Source of the DNA: an uncultured Oscillospiraceae bacterium
GTDB lineage: Bacteria; Bacillota; Clostridia; Oscillospirales; Acutalibacteraceae
Length of the DNA stretch: 64,000 nucleotides
Direction of reading: 5' to 3'
Assembly (NCBI GenBank): GCA_900542575.1
Contig: UQOE01000005.1
Coordinates: 1-64,000 of the forward strand
The translations under genes and the position numbers were made by a program. The notes under the pieces were generated by a model. That model searched no databases and was not told the DNA's origin. It worked only from the letters and a program-made list of their open reading frames with translations. This document shows positions 8,003 to 15,751 of the stretch, in pieces (within the stretch, counting starts at the first letter, position 1; every line of letters starts with the position of its first letter).

Positions 8003-9487
8003 ATGAATGAAACAGTATATGAACGCTTTACGCGTATTGCAGAAAAACAGAGCAATCGCACCGCTGTCTATGAAGATCGGCGCTCCTGGACCTTTGGCGA
8101 ACTGAAAGAGATGGCGGACCGGATGGCAGCCGCTTTCCCGAAGCCGGTCTCCAGTGTCGGCATTGTGATGTCTCACCGGGCAGAGATGGTCGCGGCTATG
8201 CTGGCGGTGCTGAAGACCGGCGCCCGCTATGTCCCGGCGGAGCCGTCTTTTCCACGGGGACGGATCCGCTATATGATGCAGGAGGCGGACGTGGATTTCG
8301 TCCTGACAGAACCTCAGTTTGTCGAACAGCTCCCGGGGCAGAATCGGATCCTGCTGGAGGAACTGGTGCAGAAGGGCGAGAGCGCAGCTGAACTGGGTGA
8401 GGAACCGCAGGCTCTTCCGGAAGACCCGGCGTATGTACTTTACACTTCCGGGACCACTGGACGGCCCAAGGGCGTCTGCGTGCGCAACGAGAATGTCTGC
8501 CATTATGCAGATGCGTTTGCCGCTGAGTTTCATCCAAACAGGGACGACATCATGCTCCAGTACTCGGTCTGTTCCTTTGATATCTTTGTGGAAGAGGTCT
8601 TTGCCAGTCTGCTCAACGGGGCGGCTCTGGCTATCCCGTCGGAGGAGGATAAGGCCGATATCAGCAGCCTTATGGCTTTCGTGGAGCGGTTCCATGTGAC
8701 GCTTCTGAGCGGATTCCCGTACCTGCTCTCCGAGATGAACCGGCTGCCGGAAATCCCGAAATCGCTCCGCCTGCTGATCAGCGGCGGCGATGTCCTGCGG
8801 GGCAGCTATGTGGACCATCTTCTGGACAAGGCAGAGGTCTACAACACCTATGGGCCTTCGGAGACCACGGTGTGTGCATCGTATTATCGCTGCAATGGCG
8901 GCGCGGTTCTGGATGACGGAACCTACCCGGTCGGCCATGCGGTCGAAGGTACACGGATTGCCATTCTCGACGAGAACGGAAACGAGCTTCCGGACGGGGA
9001 AGTCGGAGAGCTCTGCATTTACGGCGGCGGGGTCTCCAATGGCTATATCGGGGACCACAGGGAGGAGAACGAAGTCTTTGTGCCCCAGCCGGATGGTTCC
9101 ATGATGTACCGAAGCGGCGACCTCGGCTATGTGCTCCCGGACGGAGAAATCGCGTTCCTGCGCCGAAAGGATACGCAGATTATGATCTACGGCAAGCGTG
9201 TAGAGCTGGCAGAGGTGGAATCCCGCGTCAACCAGTGCAAGGGCGTGCGGGAAGCCATCGTCCGCGTCTTCAAGGACACGGATCGGCTGCCCTATATGAC
9301 CGCCTACTGTGTCCCGGAGAAAGAAAATCTGGACGTCGCCGATCTCCGGCGGCAGCTGAAGGAGAATCTGACCTCGTTTATGATTCCGGAATATTTTGTA
9401 CAGCTCAGCGAGATCCCCCGGAACAGCAACGGAAAGCCGGACAATGAGCAGCTGCCGATTGTCCTGAAAGTGGGGAAAGGCATATGA
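8003..9487 (+). CDS. Stand-alone amino-acid adenylation enzyme
   Basis: A 494-residue ANL-family (NRPS A-domain/DltA-like) enzyme. Core motifs are in order: YTSGTTGRPKG (A3, ~148-157), FDIFVEEVF (A4, with D193 at the place that binds the alpha-amino group in amino-acid-activating domains), NTYGPSETT (A5), YRSGDLG (A7), RKDTQIMIYGKRVEL (A8) and NGK with K478 (A10). It should form an aminoacyl-AMP. No carrier-protein or condensation domain is fused, and none is encoded nearby, so the acceptor is unknown. dltB, dltC and dltD are not present, which argues against DltA. The stop overlaps the start of the GNAT gene. Confidence 0.88.
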   Translation: MNETVYERFTRIAEKQSNRTAVYEDRRSWTFGELKEMADRMAAAFPKPVSSVGIVMSHRAEMVAAMLAVLKTGARYVPAEPSFPRGRIRYMMQEADVDFVLTEPQFVEQLPGQNRILLEELVQKGESAAELGEEPQALPEDPAYVLYTSGTTGRPKGVCVRNENVCHYADAFAAEFHPNRDDIMLQYSVCSFDIFVEEVFASLLNGAALAIPSEEDKADISSLMAFVERFHVTLLSGFPYLLSEMNRLPEIPKSLRLLISGGDVLRGSYVDHLLDKAEVYNTYGPSETTVCASYYRCNGGAVLDDGTYPVGHAVEGTRIAILDENGNELPDGEVGELCIYGGGVSNGYIGDHREENEVFVPQPDGSMMYRSGDLGYVLPDGEIAFLRRKDTQIMIYGKRVELAEVESRVNQCKGVREAIVRVFKDTDRLPYMTAYCVPEKENLDVADLRRQLKENLTSFMIPEYFVQLSEIPRNSNGKPDNEQLPIVLKVGKGI

Positions 9488-9948
9488 TTACCATTCAAAA
9501 AGCCGGTCTTAGTGACCTGGATCTCCTCATGGACTGGCGCATGGAGGTTCTGCACGAGGTATTTGAGCTCCCGACTGATGCGGACTGCAGCGAACTGGAG
9601 CGAGAGAACCGGGCTTATTACGAAAAAGCTCTGCAGGAGGGTTCCCATGTGGCCTGCTTCGCCCGTCTCAATTCAGAGATTGTCGGGTGCGGCGGAATCT
9701 GCATCTACCGGGAGATGCCGTCTCCGGATAACCCGCAGGGCGGCTGCGCCTATTTGATGAACATCTATACCCGACCGCAGTACCGCGGAAAAGGAGCTGG
9801 ACGCACCACCGTTAAATGGCTGGTGGACGAGGCAAAACGGCAGGGGATTTCCAAGATTTACCTGGAGACCACCGATAAGGGACGGCCTATGTATGAAAAG
9901 CTCGGCTTTTCTGAGATGAAAGGGTATTTAAAATTGAAGGACGGATAA
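9484..9948 (+). CDS. GNAT-family N-acetyltransferase
   Basis: A 154-residue acetyltransferase of normal length. The acetyl-CoA-binding loop YRGKGAGR and the C-terminal YEKLGF motif typical of the family are visible. Its ATG overlaps the stop of the adenylation gene by four bases, so the two are translationally coupled. The likely substrate is an amine, perhaps the amino acid or dipeptide made by its partners, or the compound they act on; this is inference from context. Confidence 0.88.
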   Translation: MITIQKAGLSDLDLLMDWRMEVLHEVFELPTDADCSELERENRAYYEKALQEGSHVACFARLNSEIVGCGGICIYREMPSPDNPQGGCAYLMNIYTRPQYRGKGAGRTTVKWLVDEAKRQGISKIYLETTDKGRPMYEKLGFSEMKGYLKLKDG

Positions 9949-9960
9949 AAAGATCCGTGC

Positions 9961-10000
9961 GGATGCTTTCCTGTATTGTACAGGGGGCATCCATTTTATT
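9961..10000. terminator. Terminator between GNAT and MATE genes
   Basis: GGATGC (9961-9966) and GCATCC (9987-9992) enclose an inner CCTGTA/TACAGG stem, followed by ATTTTATTT on the plus strand; the minus strand also carries a T-run beyond the stem. It probably ends both convergent transcripts. Confidence 0.7.
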
Positions 10001-11336
10001 TCCCATTTAAGTGTGCGGAATGACGATAGATATAGAATGCCGCCAGAGCTGTGAAGCTTTCTGAAATCCAGAAGGCATGCCAGACGCCGGAAGGTCCGAG
10101 GTAGCGGCTCAGCAGGAATGCGGCCGGCAGAAGGATAAGAATATAGCGGCAGAGGGAGATGAGCAGAGAAGAGCCTCCTTTTCCAAGGGCCTCCAAAGAT
10201 CCGCTGCAGACAACGGAGACAGCAGATACCGTGAAACCTGCTGAAATAATGTGAAGTGCCTGTCTTCCTGCGGCAATGGTGGAGGTGCGACTGGTGAACA
10301 GTCCAATTAGCTCATCCGGTATGACAAGACACAGGATAGTGCCCAGAAGCATGATTCCGACGCAGAGTAGAAGTACCATACGAAAAAGCCTGCGAACGCG
10401 TTTGTATTCTCGTGCACCGTAATTGTAGCTCATAAGCGGCCTCATGCCTTGAATGATTCCATTTGACGTAAGGTAGAGGAAATTCTGCAGTTTATAATAG
10501 GCACCCAGAACCAGAACATAGACAGAGGAGAAGGATGCCAGGATGGCATTGAGCACGGAGATCATTACAGATGGCAGCGCTAAATTAAGGGTCGCCGGAA
10601 TGCCGATTCGGTAAAGGCGGTAAATGATCTGGCGGTTCGGATTTATGCAGGATCGCTTCATTTTTACAGGGATAGGTTTGACGAAATAGACAATCAGGTA
10701 GCATGAAAGCGTGACCAACTGTCCGATATCCGTTGCAATGGCAGCGCCCAGAATGCCGTGGCTTGAGAAGGGGCCCAGACCAAAAATAAGACATGGGTCC
10801 AGTGCGATATTCGTCAGGCACCCGATGAGCATGCTGGCCATGGAGACCTTCATGCGCCCGACGGCCTGAAAAATTTTCTCAAAAGCCAGTTCCACATTGA
10901 CGATGACAGAAAACAGAACAACGGGATAGCCATATGTTAGAGAAAGGTTCAATACAGCTGCACGGTCGGTAAACATGCGCAGAAATGGTACAAGGATAAT
11001 GCAGGTCAGAATGGTCAGCACGATGCCATGGACTGCTGACAAAAGAATGCCCTGGGTCGCAGCCTGATCCGCGTTTGACCGGCTGCTGCGCCCGAGTTCA
11101 AAGGCAATAACGGCGTTGAGACCGACGCCGAATCCGATGGCCGCAGCGTTAATGAAATTCTGAATGGGGTAGACCAGAGACAGGGCGGTCATGGCGTCTT
11201 CACTTATTTTGGCAACGAAATAGCTGTCCACAATGTTATAGAGTGAACTGACCAGCATGGAGAGCACCATGGGAACTGCCATCGAGGCAAGTAGCTGTCC
11301 CAGCGGACGCTCCTTCATAAATGTCGTATTTTCCAA
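9996..11336 (-). CDS. MATE-family multidrug efflux transporter
   Basis: A multi-pass MATE exporter of about 446 residues with twelve expected membrane segments. The N-terminal ERPLGQLLASMAVPMVLSML and later NIVDSYFVAKISEDAM are characteristic. Such carriers export drugs or metabolites using Na+ or H+ gradients. The start is uncertain: AAGGAGG (11343-11349) touches an ATG at 11342, while a TTG at 11336 sits at an ideal 6-base spacing and gives MENTTFMKERP, typical of relatives; I choose the TTG. A promoter, a short leader frame and a terminator hairpin precede it, pointing to attenuation control. Confidence 0.9.
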   Translation of the reverse strand: MENTTFMKERPLGQLLASMAVPMVLSMLVSSLYNIVDSYFVAKISEDAMTALSLVYPIQNFINAAAIGFGVGLNAVIAFELGRSSRSNADQAATQGILLSAVHGIVLTILTCIILVPFLRMFTDRAAVLNLSLTYGYPVVLFSVIVNVELAFEKIFQAVGRMKVSMASMLIGCLTNIALDPCLIFGLGPFSSHGILGAAIATDIGQLVTLSCYLIVYFVKPIPVKMKRSCINPNRQIIYRLYRIGIPATLNLALPSVMISVLNAILASFSSVYVLVLGAYYKLQNFLYLTSNGIIQGMRPLMSYNYGAREYKRVRRLFRMVLLLCVGIMLLGTILCLVIPDELIGLFTSRTSTIAAGRQALHIISAGFTVSAVSVVCSGSLEALGKGGSSLLISLCRYILILLPAAFLLSRYLGPSGVWHAFWISESFTALAAFYIYRHSAHLNGK

Positions 11337-11360
11337 ATACATCCTCCTTTTGGCACACAG

Positions 11361-11396
11361 AAAAAGCCACACAGCCGATATCTTCAGCTGTGTGGC
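11361..11396 (-). terminator. Leader terminator/attenuator of the MATE gene
   Basis: On the minus strand a perfect 10-bp stem (GCCACACAGC with GCTGTGTGGC, loop of 11 bases) is followed directly by TTTTTCTG, an intrinsic terminator. It lies after the promoter and only some 20 bases before the exporter's start, so full-length mRNA requires read-through. The upstream arm overlaps the end of a short open frame. Confidence 0.7.
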
Positions 11397-11425
11397 GAAA
11401 AGTCTGTTTTAGGAAAAATCCACAT
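11384..11425 (-). CDS. Putative 13-residue leader peptide of the MATE gene
   Basis: A short frame on the minus strand reads MWIFPKTDFSPHS and stops inside the loop of the terminator hairpin, so its last codons form the upstream arm of the stem. A ribosome slowed on it would cover that arm and allow transcription into the exporter gene. The ribosome binding site (AACGAG) is weak. Whether it is translated is unproven. Confidence 0.45.
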   Translation of the reverse strand: MWIFPKTDFSPHS

Positions 11426-11453
11426 CTCGTTTTCAATCTGTTTGTAGGGAATC

Positions 11454-11482
11454 ATTATAGCAGAGGTATTTCAGAAAGTAAA
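11454..11482 (-). promoter_or_regulatory. Promoter of the MATE transcript
   Basis: On the minus strand TTTACT (11482-11477), a 17-base spacer and a perfect TATAAT (11459-11454) with a TGn extension form a good sigma-A promoter. Transcription should start near 11447, giving a leader of about 110 bases containing the short frame and terminator. Confidence 0.55.
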
Positions 11483-11523
11483 TCCTTATTCATAATCTGA
11501 AATCTGTTATGCAGATTTGCAAA

Positions 11524-11552
11524 TGTACAGGAGCGGGTCGTTCTTCTATACT
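11524..11552 (+). promoter_or_regulatory. Candidate promoter of aldo-keto reductase gene
   Basis: TGTACA (11524-11529), a 17-base spacer and TATACT (11547-11552) precede the reductase start by about 50 bases. Confidence 0.4.
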
Positions 11553-11602
11553 GTAGACAGTCAAAGGAAACACAGATTTCTCACAGAAAAGGAGACAATA
11601 CT

Positions 11603-12451
11603 ATGGAATACATTAAACTCAACAACGGAGATTCGATTCCTGCAGCCGGCATGGGCACTTTTCTTATGGAGCCGGATGATGCGGAAAAGGCGGTCCTCAG
11701 CGCACTGCAGAACGGATATCGGCTGATTGATACCGCAAACGGCTATCTGAATGAAAAGGCAGTCGGCCGTGCCATCAAGGCGTCCGGTCTTCCGCGTGAG
11801 GATCTCTATCTCTCCACCAAACTCTGGCCCTCTGTTTACGGCCGTGCCGACGAGGCCATTGACGAGACCCTGGAACGTCTTGGCCTGGACTATGTCAATC
11901 TTCTCTTCCTCCATCAGCCGGTCGGTGAAATTGAGCACGCCTATGAGGCAATGGAGCGGGCGGTCAAAGCGGGTAAAGTCCGAGCCCTGGGCCTGTCCAA
12001 CTTCTCTGCGGAGCAGATCCGCGAGCTCTCCGACAAAATGGAGATCCGTCCTGCTGTCATTCAGGTGGAAGCCCATCCGTATTATCCGCAGACCAAACTG
12101 CAGGAGGAGCTCTCCGATATCGGCGCTGTTATTATGGCCTGGTACCCGCTGGGCCATGGGGACAAATCGCTTATCCAGGAGCCGGTTTTCACGGAACTCG
12201 CAGCGAAGTACGGAAAGAGCAATGCACAGATTATCCTGCGCTGGCATATCCAGTCCGGTCATGTGGTTATCCCGGGCTCCAAAAATCCGGACCATATCCG
12301 CGCCAATCTCAATCTGTTCGATTTCAAACTTACCGAGGATGAGATGGCAGCTATCGCAAAGGTGGACAAAAACGTCCGCTATTATACCGCCACAGAATCG
12401 GCGCTGCAGGGCTACCTGAACTTTGCCCCCGATTTCAACGCACAGAAATAA
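11603..12451 (+). CDS. Aldo-keto reductase
   Basis: A 282-residue NADPH-dependent aldo-keto reductase of the 2,5-diketogluconate reductase type. The full catalytic tetrad is visible: D43, Y48, K73 and H104. The C-terminal phosphate-binding region VIPGSKNPDHI is also present. It reduces aldehydes or ketones to alcohols; the substrate is unknown. It is a single-gene transcript, with AAGGAG 10 bases upstream of the ATG and a strong terminator after the stop. Confidence 0.9.
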   Translation: MEYIKLNNGDSIPAAGMGTFLMEPDDAEKAVLSALQNGYRLIDTANGYLNEKAVGRAIKASGLPREDLYLSTKLWPSVYGRADEAIDETLERLGLDYVNLLFLHQPVGEIEHAYEAMERAVKAGKVRALGLSNFSAEQIRELSDKMEIRPAVIQVEAHPYYPQTKLQEELSDIGAVIMAWYPLGHGDKSLIQEPVFTELAAKYGKSNAQIILRWHIQSGHVVIPGSKNPDHIRANLNLFDFKLTEDEMAAIAKVDKNVRYYTATESALQGYLNFAPDFNAQK

Positions 12452-12467
12452 CATTCCATTCCATGAC

Positions 12468-12502
12468 AAAAGGCCCCAAAGCGAAATGCTCTGGGGCCTT
12501 TT
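12468..12502. terminator. Bidirectional terminator
   Basis: AAAAGGCCCCA and TGGGGCCTTTT form an 11-bp stem with A and T runs on the two sides, between the aldo-keto reductase and the convergent PepSY gene. Confidence 0.85.
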
Positions 12503-12535
12503 GCCGTGCTGTATCAATGAGAAATATAGGGGATA

Positions 12536-13096
12536 TCAGTGAGTATCGGCCGAGAGGATAGATCCGGTATTGGCGTCGATCTCCAATTCGACCTCTTTGC
12601 CGTTTTTGTTGATGCCTTCTGCCTCATAGATGACGTTTCCGCTGTCATCGTCTTTTTCAGCCTGATCCAGTGCAAACCGATAGCCGGGATATTTGTCCTG
12701 TGCAATCCGAAGCGCCTTGGTCCGGCTGACTTTGGTTGGGCCGACATTGTGCTCTTCGGCCTCTTCGGCTTCGGTCTCCTTTTCAATCATTCTGCCGTTT
12801 TTGTCAATCTTGAGGGAGATCTCCTGACCTTTTGCGTCATATCCTTTGACCTCGTAGCAGCTTTTTCCGTCTTCGTGGTCTTTCTCAGCAGATACATAGG
12901 TATAGCCGGGCTCCAGACGATAGGCGTGGGAGACCGCATCCTTCTTTTTGGCTGTGGCACTGCGCGGATAAACTACGCCCAGAATAACGGCAAGTGCGAT
13001 GGCGACGATACAGATGACGACAATCATTAGGATACGATTTCTGCGATTTGTGGAAGTATGATCAATGGTCCCTTCGGGGGTCTGGTTGGATTTCAT
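12536..13096 (-). CDS. Membrane-anchored PepSY-domain protein
   Basis: A 186-residue protein with one N-terminal membrane helix (about residues 23-44) and two PepSY-like units outside the membrane, the second ending in GKEVELEIDANTGSI. A charged linker (KETEAEEAEEHN) separates them. PepSY domains often inhibit peptidases or act as small periplasmic/cell-surface regulators and are frequently found beside two-component systems; here the gene is divergent from one. The start at 13096 has GGAGGAGGAAA upstream. Probably regulated by the adjacent response regulator. Confidence 0.85.
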   Translation of the reverse strand: MKSNQTPEGTIDHTSTNRRNRILMIVVICIVAIALAVILGVVYPRSATAKKKDAVSHAYRLEPGYTYVSAEKDHEDGKSCYEVKGYDAKGQEISLKIDKNGRMIEKETEAEEAEEHNVGPTKVSRTKALRIAQDKYPGYRFALDQAEKDDDSGNVIYEAEGINKNGKEVELEIDANTGSILSADTH

Positions 13097-13165
13097 AAGT
13101 AAATTTCCTCCTCCTTGTGTGATGTGGTGCAGCTCTTTGCTGTGACTCTATCCAACCATTTTCAG

Positions 13166-13241
13166 ATGAGAGAAACATGAGAATGGAATTTTTCTTTCTC
13201 ATATGCTTCTCATTTTTGGCATACAGTATGTATGGTATACT
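13166..13241. promoter_or_regulatory. Paired response-regulator boxes and promoter
   Basis: ATGAGA occurs at 13166-13171 and 13177-13182, and its complement TCTCAT at 13197-13202 and 13208-13213. Each pair has an 11-base period, the usual layout of OmpR/PhoB-family dimer sites, and the two pairs face opposite ways in the gap between the PepSY gene and the response regulator gene. The right-hand pair ends 22 bases before an extended -10 sequence TGGTATACT (13233-13241). Confidence 0.5.
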
Positions 13242-13260
13242 GAACATGAGGTGAATTTCG

Positions 13261-13932
13261 ATGCGAATTCTGCTGGCGGAAGACGACCGCTCCCTTCACC
13301 GTGTCCTGGTGAAAAAACTGAAAGAGGCCGACTATGCCGTCGACGGCTGTTTTGACGGCGAGGAGGCTCTGGATTATCTGGAGGCAGCCGACTACGACTG
13401 CGTTATTCTGGACTGGATGCTGCCGAAGATGGATGGAATCCAGATCCTTCGCCAATACCGGGCCGACGGCTACACGACCCCTGTGCTGATGCTCACCGCG
13501 CGCGATGCAGTTTCGGATCGCGTAAAGGGCTTGGATGCCGGCGCAGATGATTATCTCGTGAAACCGTTTTCCTTTGAGGAGCTGTTTGCCCGGATACGGG
13601 CCATGCTGCGCCGCGGCGGAGAGACCAAGGTACCGCTGCTGCAGACGGCGGACCTGACGATGGATACTGCGGCCCATATTGTGAAGCGGGCCGGCAAAGA
13701 GATCTTCCTGACCTCCCGTGAATATGCGCTGCTCGAATATCTGATGCGCAATCAGGGCATTGTTGTCAGCCGGATGCAGATTGCCGACCACGTCTGGAAT
13801 TTTGACTTTGACTCTGAATCCAATATTGTCGATGTCTATATCCGCTATCTCCGAAACAAGATTGACCGGAATTTTTCGCCGCCGCTCATCCATACTGTGC
13901 GCGGCGTCGGCTATGTGCTGAGGGTAGAATGA
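13261..13932 (+). CDS. OmpR-family response regulator
   Basis: A 223-residue response regulator with receiver domain (acidic residues near the start, phospho-acceptor D51 in CVILDWMLPKMDG, and KPFSFEEL with the conserved lysine) followed by an OmpR-type winged helix ending in TVRGVGYVLRVE. It is followed one base after its stop by the cognate histidine kinase. Pairs of ATGAGA-type repeats just upstream suggest autoregulation and control of the divergent PepSY gene. Confidence 0.93.
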   Translation: MRILLAEDDRSLHRVLVKKLKEADYAVDGCFDGEEALDYLEAADYDCVILDWMLPKMDGIQILRQYRADGYTTPVLMLTARDAVSDRVKGLDAGADDYLVKPFSFEELFARIRAMLRRGGETKVPLLQTADLTMDTAAHIVKRAGKEIFLTSREYALLEYLMRNQGIVVSRMQIADHVWNFDFDSESNIVDVYIRYLRNKIDRNFSPPLIHTVRGVGYVLRVE

Positions 13933-13933
13933 A

Positions 13934-15253
13934 ATGAAACTGACTGCGAGAATGACCCTGCTCTATACGGCTCTTTCGGTTCTGATGCTTGCCATCTTTA
14001 TTCCGGTTCTCTATCGGTCCGCTACACAGGCAGTCCGTACTTCTATGGAAAACCGACTGGAGGCTATCGTGGCTCAGGCACAGATGGATATCGCCGATGA
14101 AGACCAGGAAAAGGACGATCCGGATGCGGACGATTACCAGGAACTGTTGGAAGATTTTGACCAGCAGGGCTATTACGTCGGTGTCTATGATGAGAACGGG
14201 AGACTGCTGTCCGGCGTCGACTCTGGATCTGCTTCGGGAGACCGCTGGATTGTTCGGAAAGGCACAGCGGTCTTCGGCGGGCGCAGGCTCACGGTGAAGG
14301 CGGCGGGTACGGTCAATTATTGGAATGATACGACGAAACAGCTGGCGCGTTATCTCGCCGTTATCCTCCCTTCCTACCTTCTTCTCGGTGCGCTCGGGGC
14401 CTGGTGGATTGCGCATCAATCCATCCGGCCGGTTCGCGCGGTCTCGGACACCACTACGGCCATTGCAGAGGGCGGCGACCTGACGAAACGCCTTCCACCG
14501 GCCAAATCGAAAGACGAGGTCGGGACTCTGACCAACAACTTCAACGCCATGCTCGATTCCCTGGAAGATTCATTTCAGCGGGAGCGGCAGTTTACCTCCG
14601 ATGCCTCCCACGAGCTGCGCACCCCGGTTACCGTTATTGCCCTGAGTGCCGGTGACGCGCTGGAGACACCCCTGAATGAGGACGCCCGGAAAGATCTGGA
14701 GGCCATTCAGTCCGAGGCAGGCCGCATGAAGAACCTCATCTCTCAGCTGCTGACTCTGACCCGCGGCTACGAGGGACGGCTGCATTTTGAGCCGGAGGAG
14801 ATGGATCTCTCGGATATGGCGGCCTCGGTCTGTGAAGTGCTGGAAAGCCGTGCCGGAGAGGCGGATATCCATCTGATCAGTGAAATTACGTCCGGGACGA
14901 TGGTCCAGGTCGATCAGAGTCTTTTTACCGAGGTACTGCTGAACCTGGTGGAGAATGGAATTAAGTACGGAAAAAAAGGCGGCCATGTGTGGCTGCGGGC
15001 GGAACAGACACCAGATGCGTTACGCATTCACGTATCGGATGACGGAATCGGTATGACAGCAGAGGAGGCGTCCCACGCCTTTGAACGGTTCTACCGGGCT
15101 GACCGCGCCCGGGACCGCAGCGGATCCGGACTTGGTCTCTCCATTGTCCGCTGGATCGTCGAGATGCACGGCGGCAGCGTCTCTGTAGAGAGCCATCTGG
15201 GTGAGGGAACCGATTGTCAGGTTTTGCTTCCCCACAGGAACTCAATTGCATGA
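13934..15253 (+). CDS. Sensor histidine kinase
   Basis: A 439-residue membrane kinase. Two membrane helices (about 8-28 and 140-160) enclose a roughly 110-residue external sensor region rich in acidic residues (DEDQEKDDPDADD), which may bind cations or cationic peptides. A HAMP segment follows, then the phospho-acceptor H226 (DASHELRTPVTVI) and an ATPase domain with NLVENGIKYG (N box), DDGIGM and GSGLGLSIV. It pairs with the response regulator upstream. The signal is not known. Confidence 0.92.
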   Translation: MKLTARMTLLYTALSVLMLAIFIPVLYRSATQAVRTSMENRLEAIVAQAQMDIADEDQEKDDPDADDYQELLEDFDQQGYYVGVYDENGRLLSGVDSGSASGDRWIVRKGTAVFGGRRLTVKAAGTVNYWNDTTKQLARYLAVILPSYLLLGALGAWWIAHQSIRPVRAVSDTTTAIAEGGDLTKRLPPAKSKDEVGTLTNNFNAMLDSLEDSFQRERQFTSDASHELRTPVTVIALSAGDALETPLNEDARKDLEAIQSEAGRMKNLISQLLTLTRGYEGRLHFEPEEMDLSDMAASVCEVLESRAGEADIHLISEITSGTMVQVDQSLFTEVLLNLVENGIKYGKKGGHVWLRAEQTPDALRIHVSDDGIGMTAEEASHAFERFYRADRARDRSGSGLGLSIVRWIVEMHGGSVSVESHLGEGTDCQVLLPHRNSIA

Positions 15254-15705
15254 AATTACAAAATGGCTGTGCTCGTGCACAGACCGTGCTATGAAAAATA
15301 AACAATCTTACAAAAATAACTGAATTTTTTTCAACTTTTCTGCTGCTTTTTGTGTCTTCAGTATTGAACGCAAAAACGAAACGAATTTCGTTTCCATGCA
15401 AGGTTTGCGCTCTGGAATGTGAAAGGCATTCATCGGCCGGCCTGTATCCCGGGCCCTGCAGCCAGGAAAGTTTGACCTCACTCCCACCGCATTCAGCTGC
15501 CGAATGCTATCTCAGAGAAGCTGAATAAAATGCGGCCTGCCGCATGAGAGGAGAAGAGGCGAATCGGAAAAATGAGCGGCTGCTTTTCGGTTCCGCAGAA
15601 TCCACGTTTGCTGTCCCCGTGGGTCCTGCCGTCTGGAACCTTATGCCGTATGTTTGTCTTCACCGTCAGCCGCAGTATTTTAACTGCAGCAGGCAAGGAT
15701 CCCAA
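15254..15705. other. Non-coding gap with no recognised feature
   Basis: About 450 bases between the histidine kinase and the terminator of the convergent VTT gene. I see no gene with a ribosome binding site, no RNA gene and no clear terminator for the kinase. A small dyad (GCAGT/ACTGC) near 15673 is the only structure noticed. Confidence 0.5.
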
Positions 15706-15747
15706 TAAAAAGACACGGAACGTCTTTTCGGCGTTCCGTGTCTTTTT
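15706..15747. terminator. Terminator of the NhaC-VTT operon
   Basis: AAAAAGACACGGAACG and CGTTCCGTGTCTTTTT form a long perfect stem with A and T runs; it ends the minus-strand operon and could also end plus-strand transcription from the kinase gene. Confidence 0.85.
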
Positions 15748-15751
15748 CTGT

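Noticed and set aside
7586..9058. 490-codon open frame on the minus strand
   Set aside because: Lies opposite the esterase and adenylation genes, which have clear family motifs and ribosome binding sites; the antisense translation is rich in R, H and P and matches nothing known.
8003..9487. DltA (D-alanine-carrier ligase)
   Set aside because: Sequence is of the same superfamily, but dltB, dltC and dltD are absent and the neighbours are an esterase and a GNAT.
11384..11458. Longer 23-residue MATE leader starting MIPYKQIENEMW
   Set aside because: Its ATG overlaps the -10 hexamer, so it would not be in the transcript; the internal ATG giving 13 residues is preferred.
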